Assembly: GCA_021793055.1 (NCBI GenBank)
Contig: JAJYTL010000211.1
Coordinates: 1 to 6,112, forward strand
Direction of reading: 5' to 3'
Origin: Pseudomonadota bacterium
Lineage (GTDB): Bacteria > Pseudomonadota > Alphaproteobacteria > Ferrovibrionales > Ferrovibrionaceae
DNA length: 6,112 nucleotides
In this document: in pieces, positions 1 to 5,630 of the stretch
Position numbering within the stretch: position 1 is the stretch's first letter
Layout: each line of letters opens with the position of its first letter
The notes under the pieces: model-generated
Database searches by the model: none
Seen by the model: the letters and a program-made list of their open reading frames with translations, nothing else
Told to the model about the DNA's origin: nothing
Translations under genes and position numbers: made by a program

Positions 1-1
1 C

Positions 2-982
2 CGCGCGGCGCTGAACGCCCCCGCCCGGCGTCTGATCGCCCGTGCGGCGGGGCCGACGCGGGTTGCGGCCGTGCTGCTGGTTCTCGCCGCTGCGGTGCCG
101 GCGGTCGGGCTTCGGCCGGGTCTGAGCGAGCCGATTCTCATATTGATCGGCGCCGCGCTCGCCACGACGGTCGGTTGGGGCGCGGTGGCGGCTGTCGGCG
201 TCGCGAGCGAAATCTATCTCGAGCATTTTCGTGAAGGGCTTGGCGAGGACGTTGCCGCGCGCCGCCATGTGACCCAGGTCCGCGTGCTGCGCCGCGCGAC
301 TCAGGCCGTGATCGTGCTGGTCACGCTGGCTGCGGTGCTGATGACCATTCCAGGGGCGCGGCAATACGGCGTCAGCGTCTTCGCCTCGGCCGGCGCGGCC
401 GGTATCATCGTCGGCCTCGCAGCGCGGCCGCTCCTCTCCAATCTTCTTGCCGGAATTCAGATCGCCATCACCCAGCCGGTCAAGGTGGAGGACGCGGTGG
501 TGATCAACGGCGAATGGGGCTGGGTCGAGGACATCACCACGACCTATATCGTCGTGCGGATATGGGATTGGCGGCGGCTCGTCGTGCCGCTGAGCTGGTT
601 TCTCGAACAGCCGTTTCAGAATTGGACCCGCGAAAGCAGCTCGCTCATCGGCTCGGTTCATTTCTGGGCCGATTACACGGCGCCGATCGAAAGCCTGCGT
701 CGGGAGTTGGAGCGCATCGTGCGGGCGAGCAAGCTCTGGGACGGCAACGTGGTCAATCTTCAGGTCGTCGAGGCGACCGCCGATGCGATCCAGCTCAGGG
801 CCTTGGCGAGCGCGCGGAATTCGGGTGAGACCTGGGACCTGCGCTGCGAGATCCGCGAGAAACTGATCAGCTATCTGCAGACGGCGCATCCCAAAGCACT
901 GCCCCATCGCCGGCTTCATTTGGCCGAAGGCGGTGGCGTCGCGGAAGTCAAATCGGCCACTGGCGGTGTGACGCCGAGCTGA
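2..982 (+). CDS. MscS-family mechanosensitive ion channel, 5'-truncated by the window
   Basis: The visible 326 residues form the C-terminal part of an MscS-type channel, an inner-membrane pore that opens under membrane tension to relieve osmotic stress. Hydrophobic helices lie at about visible residues 24-36, 44-72 and 97-116. They are followed by the glycine/alanine-rich pore helix (SAGAAGIIVGLAARPLLSNL, about 129-147) that is the family hallmark. A beta-domain with VVINGEWGWVEDIT and VVPLSWFLEQPFQNW comes next, then an alpha/beta C-terminal domain ending at the TGA at 980-982. The frame is open to the first base of the window, and the GTG at 71 has no Shine-Dalgarno sequence and would start inside a helix. 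The real start is therefore almost certainly upstream. No function link to the quinone genes downstream is evident, and a 261-base gap follows. Family assignment is secure; the ion or solute preference is not visible. Confidence 0.93.
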   Translation, partial: RAALNAPARRLIARAAGPTRVAAVLLVLAAAVPAVGLRPGLSEPILILIGAALATTVGWGAVAAVGVASEIYLEHFREGLGEDVAARRHVTQVRVLRRATQAVIVLVTLAAVLMTIPGARQYGVSVFASAGAAGIIVGLAARPLLSNLLAGIQIAITQPVKVEDAVVINGEWGWVEDITTTYIVVRIWDWRRLVVPLSWFLEQPFQNWTRESSSLIGSVHFWADYTAPIESLRRELERIVRASKLWDGNVVNLQVVEATADAIQLRALASARNSGETWDLRCEIREKLISYLQTAHPKALPHRRLHLAEGGGVAEVKSATGGVTPS

Positions 983-1064
983 CCGTTCAGAGATCATCAA
1001 AATTCTTGAATGGGATGGACGAAAGTTTCCGTCTGTTTCTCAAATCCGAGCGCTATTATCTGTT

Positions 1065-1081
1065 TGACCGGTATCCGGTCA
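1065..1081. repeat. Perfect inverted repeat, 7-bp arms, 3-nt loop
   Basis: TGACCGG (1065-1071), TAT, CCGGTCA (1075-1081) is a perfect dyad. No T-run follows on either strand, so it is a poor intrinsic terminator. It lies 163 nt upstream of wrbA, directly after the TATTAT hexamer. It could be an operator, or a transcript hairpin in the mscS 3' region. Confidence 0.6.
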
Positions 1082-1109
1082 GAGAGGTTTCCGCCGATGA
1101 ACGGTAAAA

Positions 1110-1126
1110 TGGCGCCTAAGGTGCCA
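1110..1126. repeat. Inverted repeat, 7-bp arms with one G-T pair, 3-nt loop
   Basis: TGGCGCC (1110-1116), TAA, GGTGCCA (1120-1126) forms a 7-bp stem containing one wobble pair. Its length, loop size and TG...CA ends match the dyad at 1065-1081, which begins 45 nt earlier, although the stem sequences differ. No T-run follows. Confidence 0.55.
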
Positions 1127-1243
1127 ATCCACATTGAAGGATGGTGGAAACTGGCGTTCCTCTCGCGCAGTGCCGAGGTCGGCGCCGGGAGCCGTTCTGT
1201 TCCCGCCCGAACAAACCCCTGAGTAACCCCCGAGGAGAAGCCG

Positions 1244-1846
1244 ATGGCCAAGATTCTTGTCGTTTACTATTCCACTTACGGCCATGTGGAGAAGATGGCG
1301 GAAGCGGTCGCCGAAGGTGCGCGCACGGTGGCCGGCAGCGACGTCACGGTCAAGCGCGTTGCCGAGCTGATGCCGCCCGACGTGGCGAAGGCTGCCGGTG
1401 CCAAGCTCGACCAGGCGGCACCGATAGCCGCGCCGGGCGAGCTCGGCGATTACGACGCGGTCATTTTCGGCACCCCGACCCGTTTCGGCAACATGGCCGC
1501 GCAGATGCGCAATTTCCTCGATCAAACCGGCGGGTTGTGGATGAAGGGCGCGCTGGTCGGCAAGATCGGCAGCGTCTTTGCCTCGACCGGGACCCAGCAC
1601 GGCGGCCAGGAAACGACCATCACGTCCTTCCATACGACGCTCTTGCACCAGGGTATGATCATCGTCGGCGTGCCCTATGCCTGCGCCGGTCTGACCAAGA
1701 TGGACGAGATCACGGGCGGCACGCCCTACGGCGCGACGACGTTGGCCGGCACCGACGGCAAGCGCGGCCCGAGCCAGAACGAGCTCGAGATCGCTCGCTT
1801 TCAGGGCGCCCATGTCGCCGGGATCGCCAAGAAACTCTTCGGTTGA
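1244..1846 (+). CDS. wrbA: NAD(P)H:quinone oxidoreductase, type IV (flavoprotein WrbA)
   Basis: This is a 200-residue cytoplasmic flavodoxin-like protein of the WrbA family, which binds FMN, forms tetramers and reduces quinones by two electrons, avoiding semiquinone radicals. The sequence shows the FMN phosphate loop STYGHV (residues 10-15), PTRFGN (78-83) beside the flavin, STGTQHGGQE (114-123), the conserved LLHQG histidine (H135), and GGTPYGATT (158-166). Length and end (KKLFG) match the family, so the gene looks complete. The ATG at 1244 is supported by GAGGAG at 1232-1237, six bases upstream. It is probably its own transcription unit, since gaps of 261 and 233 bases flank it, but its function fits the quinone-handling genes downstream. 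E. coli WrbA (198 residues) is the closest well-studied relative. Confidence 0.96.
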   Translation: MAKILVVYYSTYGHVEKMAEAVAEGARTVAGSDVTVKRVAELMPPDVAKAAGAKLDQAAPIAAPGELGDYDAVIFGTPTRFGNMAAQMRNFLDQTGGLWMKGALVGKIGSVFASTGTQHGGQETTITSFHTTLLHQGMIIVGVPYACAGLTKMDEITGGTPYGATTLAGTDGKRGPSQNELEIARFQGAHVAGIAKKLFG

Positions 1847-2079
1847 GGCGAATCCGGTCGCGGCCGATAATTGTTCGAGTCGGGGAACGCCACAGGGGCC
1901 AACCTGGAAAATGGTGAAAGCGGTGAGGATGCGTCGAGAGCGAGGTCTCGGCGCATGCTCCCTCGGCTCGAAACGGTTCCCTGAAGCCTGACTGGGGCCA
2001 TCAGGGCATCGAGCTTTTCGGCGAGTACGGCCCGCGTGATCCTGCCGCTTGCAAAATATTCAGGCTAGGGAGAAAACAG
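1847..2079. other. Intergenic region between wrbA and the DoxX gene
   Basis: There is no convincing gene. The region holds a strong hairpin at 1929-1956 and a weaker one (CCCTGA at 1979-1984 with TCAGGG at 2001-2006). A possible 26-codon basic ORF (1911-1991) has no good ribosome-binding site. An AT-rich patch, AAAATATTCAG (2053-2063), lies just before the DoxX ribosome-binding site. Promoter elements for the DoxX gene must lie here if it is transcribed separately, but no strong -35/-10 pair is visible. Confidence 0.4.
1929..1956 (+). terminator. Strong hairpin downstream of wrbA (possible terminator, no T-run)
   Basis: ATGCGTCGAGA (1929-1939) pairs with TCTCGGCGCAT (1946-1956) over 11 bp with one G-T wobble, around the 6-nt loop GCGAGG. 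It starts 82 nt after the wrbA stop. The sequence after it is GC-rich, not T-rich, so it is not a classical intrinsic terminator. It might instead protect the wrbA transcript 3' end or belong to a structured leader for the DoxX gene. Confidence 0.4.
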
Positions 2080-2499
2080 ATGATTGACAATAAGACCGCA
2101 CCTTATGGGGTGTTGATCCTCAGGCTGGCCATGGGAATCATGTTTCTTGCCCATGCGGCACTCAAGATCTTCGTCTTCACGCCCGCCGGAACCGTCAAGT
2201 TCTTTGGCATGCTGGGATTGCCCGCAAGTGTCGCCTATTTCATCATCATTCTCGAGGTCGTGGGGGGCGTCGCGCTCATCCTCGGCGTCTACGCGCGCTG
2301 GTTCGCGATCCCTCTGGCCGGCGACCTGATCGGCGCCATCGTCCTCGTCCATTTTCACAACGGTTGGCTGTTCACCAACAAGGGCGGCGGATGGGAGTAC
2401 CCGGCCTTTTGGGCGGTGGCGCTGATCGCGCTCCTGCTGCTTGGCGATGGCGCCTGGGCACTGGCACCGTCCAACTTCGGCGGCAAGCGGCGGAGCTGA
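2080..2499 (+). CDS. DoxX-family membrane protein (YqjF-like)
   Basis: This is a 139-residue integral membrane protein of the DoxX family (DoxX/YqjF/YphA type), with four hydrophobic helices at about residues 9-33, 50-71, 74-92 and 108-126. Typical family features are the first-helix RLAMGIMFLAHAALKI, the FFGMLGLP segment after it, and the ILEVVGG motif (E59, G62, G63) in helix 2. The loop FHNGWLFTNKGGGWEYP before helix 4 is also typical. The ATG at 2080 has AGGGAG at 2067-2072, seven bases upstream. The family's reaction is not settled: members are linked to redox and thiol-stress systems, and the E. coli relative YqjF sits beside YqjG. Here the gene converges on the LysR gene, with a hairpin in the 34-base gap. 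Location beside GHR, pirin and WrbA suggests a role in quinone or electrophile stress at the membrane; that role is inferred. Confidence 0.88.
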   Translation: MIDNKTAPYGVLILRLAMGIMFLAHAALKIFVFTPAGTVKFFGMLGLPASVAYFIIILEVVGGVALILGVYARWFAIPLAGDLIGAIVLVHFHNGWLFTNKGGGWEYPAFWAVALIALLLLGDGAWALAPSNFGGKRRS

Positions 2500-2505
2500 C
2501 CTGTG

Positions 2506-2550
2506 GTCCGTCGGGGAGCTGAGAGGTCGCGCTTCAACTTCCCGACGGAC
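2506..2550. terminator. Long hairpin between convergent DoxX and LysR genes
   Basis: GTCCGTCGGGGAG (2506-2518) pairs with CTTCCCGACGGAC (2538-2550), 13 bp with one G-T wobble. After one mismatch, four inner pairs (2520-2523 with 2533-2536) leave a 9-nt loop. It begins 6 nt after the DoxX stop. Its right arm lies inside the last codons of the LysR gene. Because the stem forms on either strand, it could act as a shared, bidirectional transcript end. No T-run follows on either side, so termination efficiency is uncertain. Confidence 0.55.
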
Positions 2551-3457
2551 GTGCCGTGATGTCGGCGAGATGCTCCATCATCCATTGCGCCGCCGGCCCG
2601 ATCGGCCGGTCCGCGCGACAAGCGACCGAGATCGGGATTTTCGGCACTTGCACGGTTCCCGCCCATTCGGTTGTCGCGAGGCGCACTAGGTGGCCTTGGC
2701 AGAGGTCGTCCGCGACCATGTGAAGGGGCATGCTGCCCCACCCCATCCCGGCGCGAAGCATGGCGTGCTTGGCGCCGAGATCGCCGAGCCGCCAGGTTTC
2801 GGTGGCGTAGACACCATGATCGCGGTGGCCGGTCAAGCCGGAGCGGTCAGTGAGGACGAGCTGCAGATGCTCGCGCATCACCTCGGGCGTGAGCGGTCCG
2901 GTAAGTTGCGCCAGGGGATGATTGGGCGCCGCCACGACAACCAGTTCGACGTCGAGAAGCGGCACGCGACGGAGACCTAAGCCGTCACCGGCGAAGGAAA
3001 CGATGATCCCGAGCGTGCAGGTTCCGTCCAGGATCAAGCGCGTTGCGGCGCCCATGCTTTCGACATAGATGCGCGGCTGGATCGAGGGGTAGCGGTTCCG
3101 GAAGGTCTTCAGCAGCGCGAGAAAGAGCGGCATCGGAAACATGGTGTCGAGCGCGAAGCTCAGTTCCGGCTCGAGCCCGCCGGCGACGCCGCGAGCTTGC
3201 AGGCGGAAGGTCTGAACGTCCTCGGAGATGCGCTGCGCTCGCGGCAGCAGGACGCGGCCGGCCTCGGTCAGGATCGGGCGGTAGCCGGAACGGTCGAACA
3301 GCGCCGTACCGACCTGCTCCTCGAGTTTCCGCACCGTATAGGTGACGGCCGATTGCGCCCGGTTCAGTTGGCGGGCCGCAGCGGAAAAGCTTCCCTGGTC
3401 GACAATCGCGAGAAAGACCTGGATTTGATCGATCGACAGCCCGTCCATCGAGACCAT
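2534..3457 (-). CDS. LysR-family transcriptional regulator (YhaJ-like)
   Basis: This 307-residue protein has the normal LysR layout. An N-terminal winged helix-turn-helix covers about residues 7-66 (IDQIQVFLAIVDQGSFSAAARQ, then QSAVTYTVRKLEEQVGTALFDRSG). A linker helix follows to about 90, then a two-lobe periplasmic-binding-protein-like effector domain to the end. The DNA-binding part recalls E. coli YhaJ (PSALSYTMQKLEEEL...LFDRSGHR), and the neighbours agree. YhaJ controls yqjF and yhaK and underlies the response to dinitrotoluene breakdown products. By analogy this protein probably senses a quinone-like aromatic and controls the divergent pirin-GHR operon, perhaps also its own gene. I use the ATG at 3455-3457; a second ATG three codons in (3446-3448) is possible. 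Neither has a Shine-Dalgarno sequence, and a three-codon ORF (ATG AAC TAG) directly abuts the first. The 3' end overlaps a hairpin shared with the DoxX gene. Confidence 0.93.
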   Translation of the reverse strand: MVSMDGLSIDQIQVFLAIVDQGSFSAAARQLNRAQSAVTYTVRKLEEQVGTALFDRSGYRPILTEAGRVLLPRAQRISEDVQTFRLQARGVAGGLEPELSFALDTMFPMPLFLALLKTFRNRYPSIQPRIYVESMGAATRLILDGTCTLGIIVSFAGDGLGLRRVPLLDVELVVVAAPNHPLAQLTGPLTPEVMREHLQLVLTDRSGLTGHRDHGVYATETWRLGDLGAKHAMLRAGMGWGSMPLHMVADDLCQGHLVRLATTEWAGTVQVPKIPISVACRADRPIGPAAQWMMEHLADITARPSGS

Positions 3458-3525
3458 CTAGTTCATAAATAGAGACTGAATATGCTCTCATAGTTTTATA
3501 TAAATCGGGAGGCCCTACATTAAGG
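3458..3525. promoter_or_regulatory. Divergent LysR/pirin promoter-operator region
   Basis: Positions 3458-3506 are only about 27% GC, a sharp drop from the surroundings, as expected for a divergent control region. On the + strand TATAAA (3499-3504) with CTGAAT (3476-3481) 17 bp upstream is a candidate -10/-35 pair. The poor -35 fits activator dependence. On the - strand CATATT (3485-3480) is a candidate -10 for the regulator gene. Dyads that could bind the LysR protein are TATG-CTCT-CATA (3481-3492) and TTCA-N11-TGAA (3462-3480), with a further CATA at 3464-3467. These overlap both promoters, which would allow activation of the pirin gene and autorepression of the regulator. The sites are seen; their use is inference. 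Confidence 0.5.
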
Positions 3526-3607
3526 ATGGGCGCGATGGGCAGCGGCGGCCCTCGCACGGGCTGCCGAGCTATCGGATCGAGCGACCGCGGGTAATGGGAA
3601 GCAGAGC

Positions 3608-4516
3608 ATGACTGAGAACAGGCAGGAGCGGCAATCGGCCGGCCGCCAAGCGCCCGAGGCCCTGCGGCCTGGCGCGAGCATCCGCCCGGTGCGCCGGGTG
3701 GTTCGCGGGCAGCCGACGAGCGATGGCGCGGGGGTGCGGCTGACGCGGGTCATAGGCACCGCGAGCCTTTCCGACCTCGATCCTTTTCTGATGCTGGACG
3801 AGTTCCGCTCGGACCAGGCTACGGATTACATCGCGGGCTTTCCCGAGCATCCGCACCGTGGCTTCGAGACGGTGACCTATATGCTCGTCGGGCGCATGCG
3901 CCATGGCGACAACCAGGGCAATACGGGCCTGCTCCAGGCCGGCAGCGCGCAATGGATGACGGCCGGGCGCGGCATCCTGCATTCGGAAATGCCGGAACAG
4001 GAAAACGGCCTCATGTGGGGCTTCCAGCTTTGGGTCAATTTGCCGGCCAAGGATAAGATGACCGCGCCGCGCTATCAGGATATCCCGCCCGACGCCATTC
4101 CGACGGTGGCGCGGCCGAATGGGGTCGTGGTCAAGGTCATCGCCGGCCGGGTCGGCGAAACCGAAGGCGCGGTGCGGGCGGTCGTCACCGATCCCACCTA
4201 TCTCGACGTCAAGCTGCCGGCGGGAGCCGATTTCAGCCAAACCGTGCCGACGGATCACTCCGCCTTCGTCTATGTCTACGAGGGCATGGCGGTGGTCGGC
4301 GGGGAAAACGGCACCTCGGTCGAGCTCGGCCAGCTCGCGGTGCTCGGGCCAGGGGAGGTCGTCGCCGTCGCGACGCGCGCGGGCAAGTCGGCCGGGCTTC
4401 TCATCGTCGCCGGTCGGCCGCTCAACGAGCCGATCGCGAAATACGGCCCCTTCGTCATGAACACGGTCGATGAAATCCGCCAAGCGATCGCGGATTTCCA
4501 GGCCGGCCGCTTCTGA
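3608..4516 (+). CDS. Pirin-family bicupin protein
   Basis: This 302-residue pirin-family protein has two cupin barrels. The N-terminal cupin (about residues 25-145) carries the pirin metal-site motifs: HPHRGFET with H81 and H83, GDNQGNTG, and GRGILHSEMP with H125 and E127. This is the same His-His-His-Glu set as human pirin. The C-terminal cupin (about 170-300) ends in GRPLNEPIAKYGPFVMNT, also typical of pirins. Some bacterial pirins, including E. coli YhhW, oxidise quercetin; the substrate here is unknown. About 25 polar, probably disordered residues precede the first cupin. The protein is longer than E. coli YhaK/YhhW (about 230 residues) and closer to pirins near 290. The ATG at 3608 has only GGGAA (3596-3600) as ribosome-binding site. 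It is the first gene of an operon with the glutathionyl-hydroquinone reductase and is divergent from the LysR gene, its probable regulator. Confidence 0.94.
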   Translation: MTENRQERQSAGRQAPEALRPGASIRPVRRVVRGQPTSDGAGVRLTRVIGTASLSDLDPFLMLDEFRSDQATDYIAGFPEHPHRGFETVTYMLVGRMRHGDNQGNTGLLQAGSAQWMTAGRGILHSEMPEQENGLMWGFQLWVNLPAKDKMTAPRYQDIPPDAIPTVARPNGVVVKVIAGRVGETEGAVRAVVTDPTYLDVKLPAGADFSQTVPTDHSAFVYVYEGMAVVGGENGTSVELGQLAVLGPGEVVAVATRAGKSAGLLIVAGRPLNEPIAKYGPFVMNTVDEIRQAIADFQAGRF

Positions 4517-4526
4517 GCGGGCGCGC

Positions 4527-5501
4527 ATGGGGCTTCTGGTCGAGGGCGTCTGGCAGGACCAGTGGTACGACACCGCGAGGAACGGCGGCCGCTTCATCCG
4601 TAGCGAAAGCCAGTTTCGCAACTGGATCACGCCGGACGGCAGCCCGGGTCCGACCGGTGCCGGCGGCTTTAAGGCTGAACCCGGGCGCTATCACCTCTAT
4701 ATTTCCCGGGCATGCCCCTGGGCTCACCGCACCGCGATCTTGCGGGCGCTGAAGGGCCTGGAAAGCATGATCCCGCTTTCGGTGGTGCATTGGCTGATGG
4801 GCGAGCAGGGCTGGAGCTTCGCGCCGGCCAGCGCCGTCGTCGCCGATACGGTGAACGGTGCCGAGTTTCTGCATCGGGTCTATACCAAGGCCGTGCCCGA
4901 TTATTCCGGCCGCGTCACCGTGCCGGTGCTGTGGGATAAGGCGCGCGGAATCATCGTCAACAACGAATCGGCCGATATCCTGCGCATGTTCAACAGCGCC
5001 TTCGATGGCATCGGCGCCGTGCCCGGCGATTACTATCCCGAGAATCTACGGCCTGAGATCGACGCCCTGAACGAGCGCATCTACGAGACAGTCAACAACG
5101 GCGTTTATCGGGCGGGTTTCGCCACCACCCAGGCGGCTTACGAGGAAGCGGTCGAGGCATTGTTCGAGACTCTGGATTGGCTGGAAGCGCGCCTCGCGCG
5201 GCAACGACGGCTTTGCGGCGCGCGCCAGACCGAGGCCGACTGGCGCCTGTTCCCGACGCTGCTTCGTTTCGATCTGGTCTATGTCGGCCACTTCAAGTGC
5301 AATCTTCGCCGTTTGCAGGACTATCCCAACCTCTGGTCCTATACGCGCGAGCTGTATCAGACGCCGGGCGTCGCCGCGACGGTCGATGTCGAGCACATCA
5401 AAAAGCACTACTACATGAGCCACAAGGCGATCAATCCGACCGGTATCGTACCGCGCGGCCCGCTGGTCGATTTTGCCGCCCCGCCGACGCGCCGCTTCTG
5501 A
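4527..5501 (+). CDS. yqjG: Glutathionyl-hydroquinone reductase (xi-class glutathione transferase, YqjG/PcpF type)
   Basis: This 324-residue cytoplasmic enzyme reduces glutathionyl-hydroquinones to free hydroquinones using a second glutathione, rescuing quinones trapped as conjugates. It aligns closely along its length with E. coli YqjG (328 residues). The N-terminal thioredoxin-like domain has the catalytic motif ACPWAHR with the nucleophile at C63, the same number as in YqjG. GRVTVPVLWD (128-137) and the glutathione-binding NNESADI (145-151) follow. The helical domain has NNGVYRAGFATTQ (Y194), TEADWRLF, RFDLVYVGHFKC and the xi-class tail HYYMSHKAINPTGI. I place the start at the ATG at 4527, giving MGLLVEGVW, which matches YqjG's MGQLIDGVW. 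An upstream ATG at 4470 would overlap pirin and add 19 unrelated residues. There is no clear Shine-Dalgarno sequence, and only 10 bases separate it from the pirin stop, so translation is probably coupled to pirin. Confidence 0.95.
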   Translation: MGLLVEGVWQDQWYDTARNGGRFIRSESQFRNWITPDGSPGPTGAGGFKAEPGRYHLYISRACPWAHRTAILRALKGLESMIPLSVVHWLMGEQGWSFAPASAVVADTVNGAEFLHRVYTKAVPDYSGRVTVPVLWDKARGIIVNNESADILRMFNSAFDGIGAVPGDYYPENLRPEIDALNERIYETVNNGVYRAGFATTQAAYEEAVEALFETLDWLEARLARQRRLCGARQTEADWRLFPTLLRFDLVYVGHFKCNLRRLQDYPNLWSYTRELYQTPGVAATVDVEHIKKHYYMSHKAINPTGIVPRGPLVDFAAPPTRRF

Positions 5502-5630
5502 TCCCGCCTGCTTGCCCACGGCCGGCTCACGAAACCTTGATCTCGGCCGTCGCGATTTCGCCTTAAAGTGACGTGGCGCGGTGCCGATTCGGCGCTGCTC
5601 GCTGTCATAGAGGGTTAGAGGGAAGACCGC
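5502..5630. promoter_or_regulatory. Intergenic region before the MFS gene with a GC hairpin and weak promoter candidate
   Basis: A hairpin at 5578-5598 (GCGGTGCCG, ATT, CGGCGCTGC; nine pairs, two of them G-T) lies 32 nt before the MFS start. A looser stem pairs ACGGCCG (5518-5524) with CGGCCGT (5544-5550) just after the reductase stop. TTGATC (5537-5542) and CTTAAA (5562-5567), 19 bp apart, are a weak -35/-10 candidate. Whether the transporter is the third gene of the pirin operon or has its own promoter cannot be decided from sequence. Confidence 0.35.

Larger units (their letters stand above)
983..1243. promoter_or_regulatory. Intergenic region upstream of wrbA, low-GC first half
   Basis: Positions 983-1140 count to about 47% GC by hand, clearly below the flanking genes, while the rest returns to about 67%. 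A TATTAT hexamer at 1054-1059 resembles a -10 box, but no good -35 sits at the usual distance. The likely transcript start would fall at the edge of the palindrome at 1065-1081, so that palindrome could be an operator; this is inference. Overlapping open frames of 70 codons (1010-1222, +) and 84 codons (997-1251, -) exist here. Neither has a recognisable domain or a ribosome-binding site, so I do not call them genes. The low GC and strong hairpins would also fit a small transposed or repeated element, or a remnant of one. Confidence 0.45.

Noticed and set aside
71..73. GTG at 71 as the start of the MscS gene
   Set aside because: The frame is open from base 2, there is no Shine-Dalgarno sequence, and the GTG lies within a hydrophobic helix; the gene most likely begins before the window.
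997..1251. Minus-strand 84-codon and plus-strand 70-codon (1010-1222) frames in the wrbA upstream gap
   Set aside because: Neither has a Shine-Dalgarno sequence or a recognised family; they overlap each other and the hairpins. They may belong to a repeat, so the region is kept as a finding and not as genes.
1079..1813. Minus-strand 244-codon open frame opposite wrbA
   Set aside because: The wrbA protein on the other strand carries all family motifs; this frame is a high-GC shadow with arginine-rich, domain-less sequence.
1911..1991. 26-codon basic ORF between wrbA and the DoxX gene
   Set aside because: Only a weak GGA precedes the ATG, and the frame runs through the strong hairpin; length is within chance expectation.
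1880..2010. Possible cobalamin-type riboswitch, suggested by a GGTGAAAGCGGTG segment and stems
   Set aside because: The conserved B12 box and the GCCACTG core are absent, and the downstream DoxX gene is not a B12-related gene.
3526..3594. 22-codon leader ORF upstream of pirin (MGAMGSGGPRTGCRAIG...)
   Set aside because: The nearest good ribosome-binding sequence, GGGAGG at 3507-3512, is 13 bases from the ATG, too far for efficient use. There is no attenuator-like codon run. Possible but unsupported.
3569..4630. Minus-strand 353-codon open frame opposite the pirin gene
   Set aside because: It covers the pirin gene and part of the reductase gene, both with clear family motifs. The translation is Arg/His/Asp-rich, as expected of an antisense frame.
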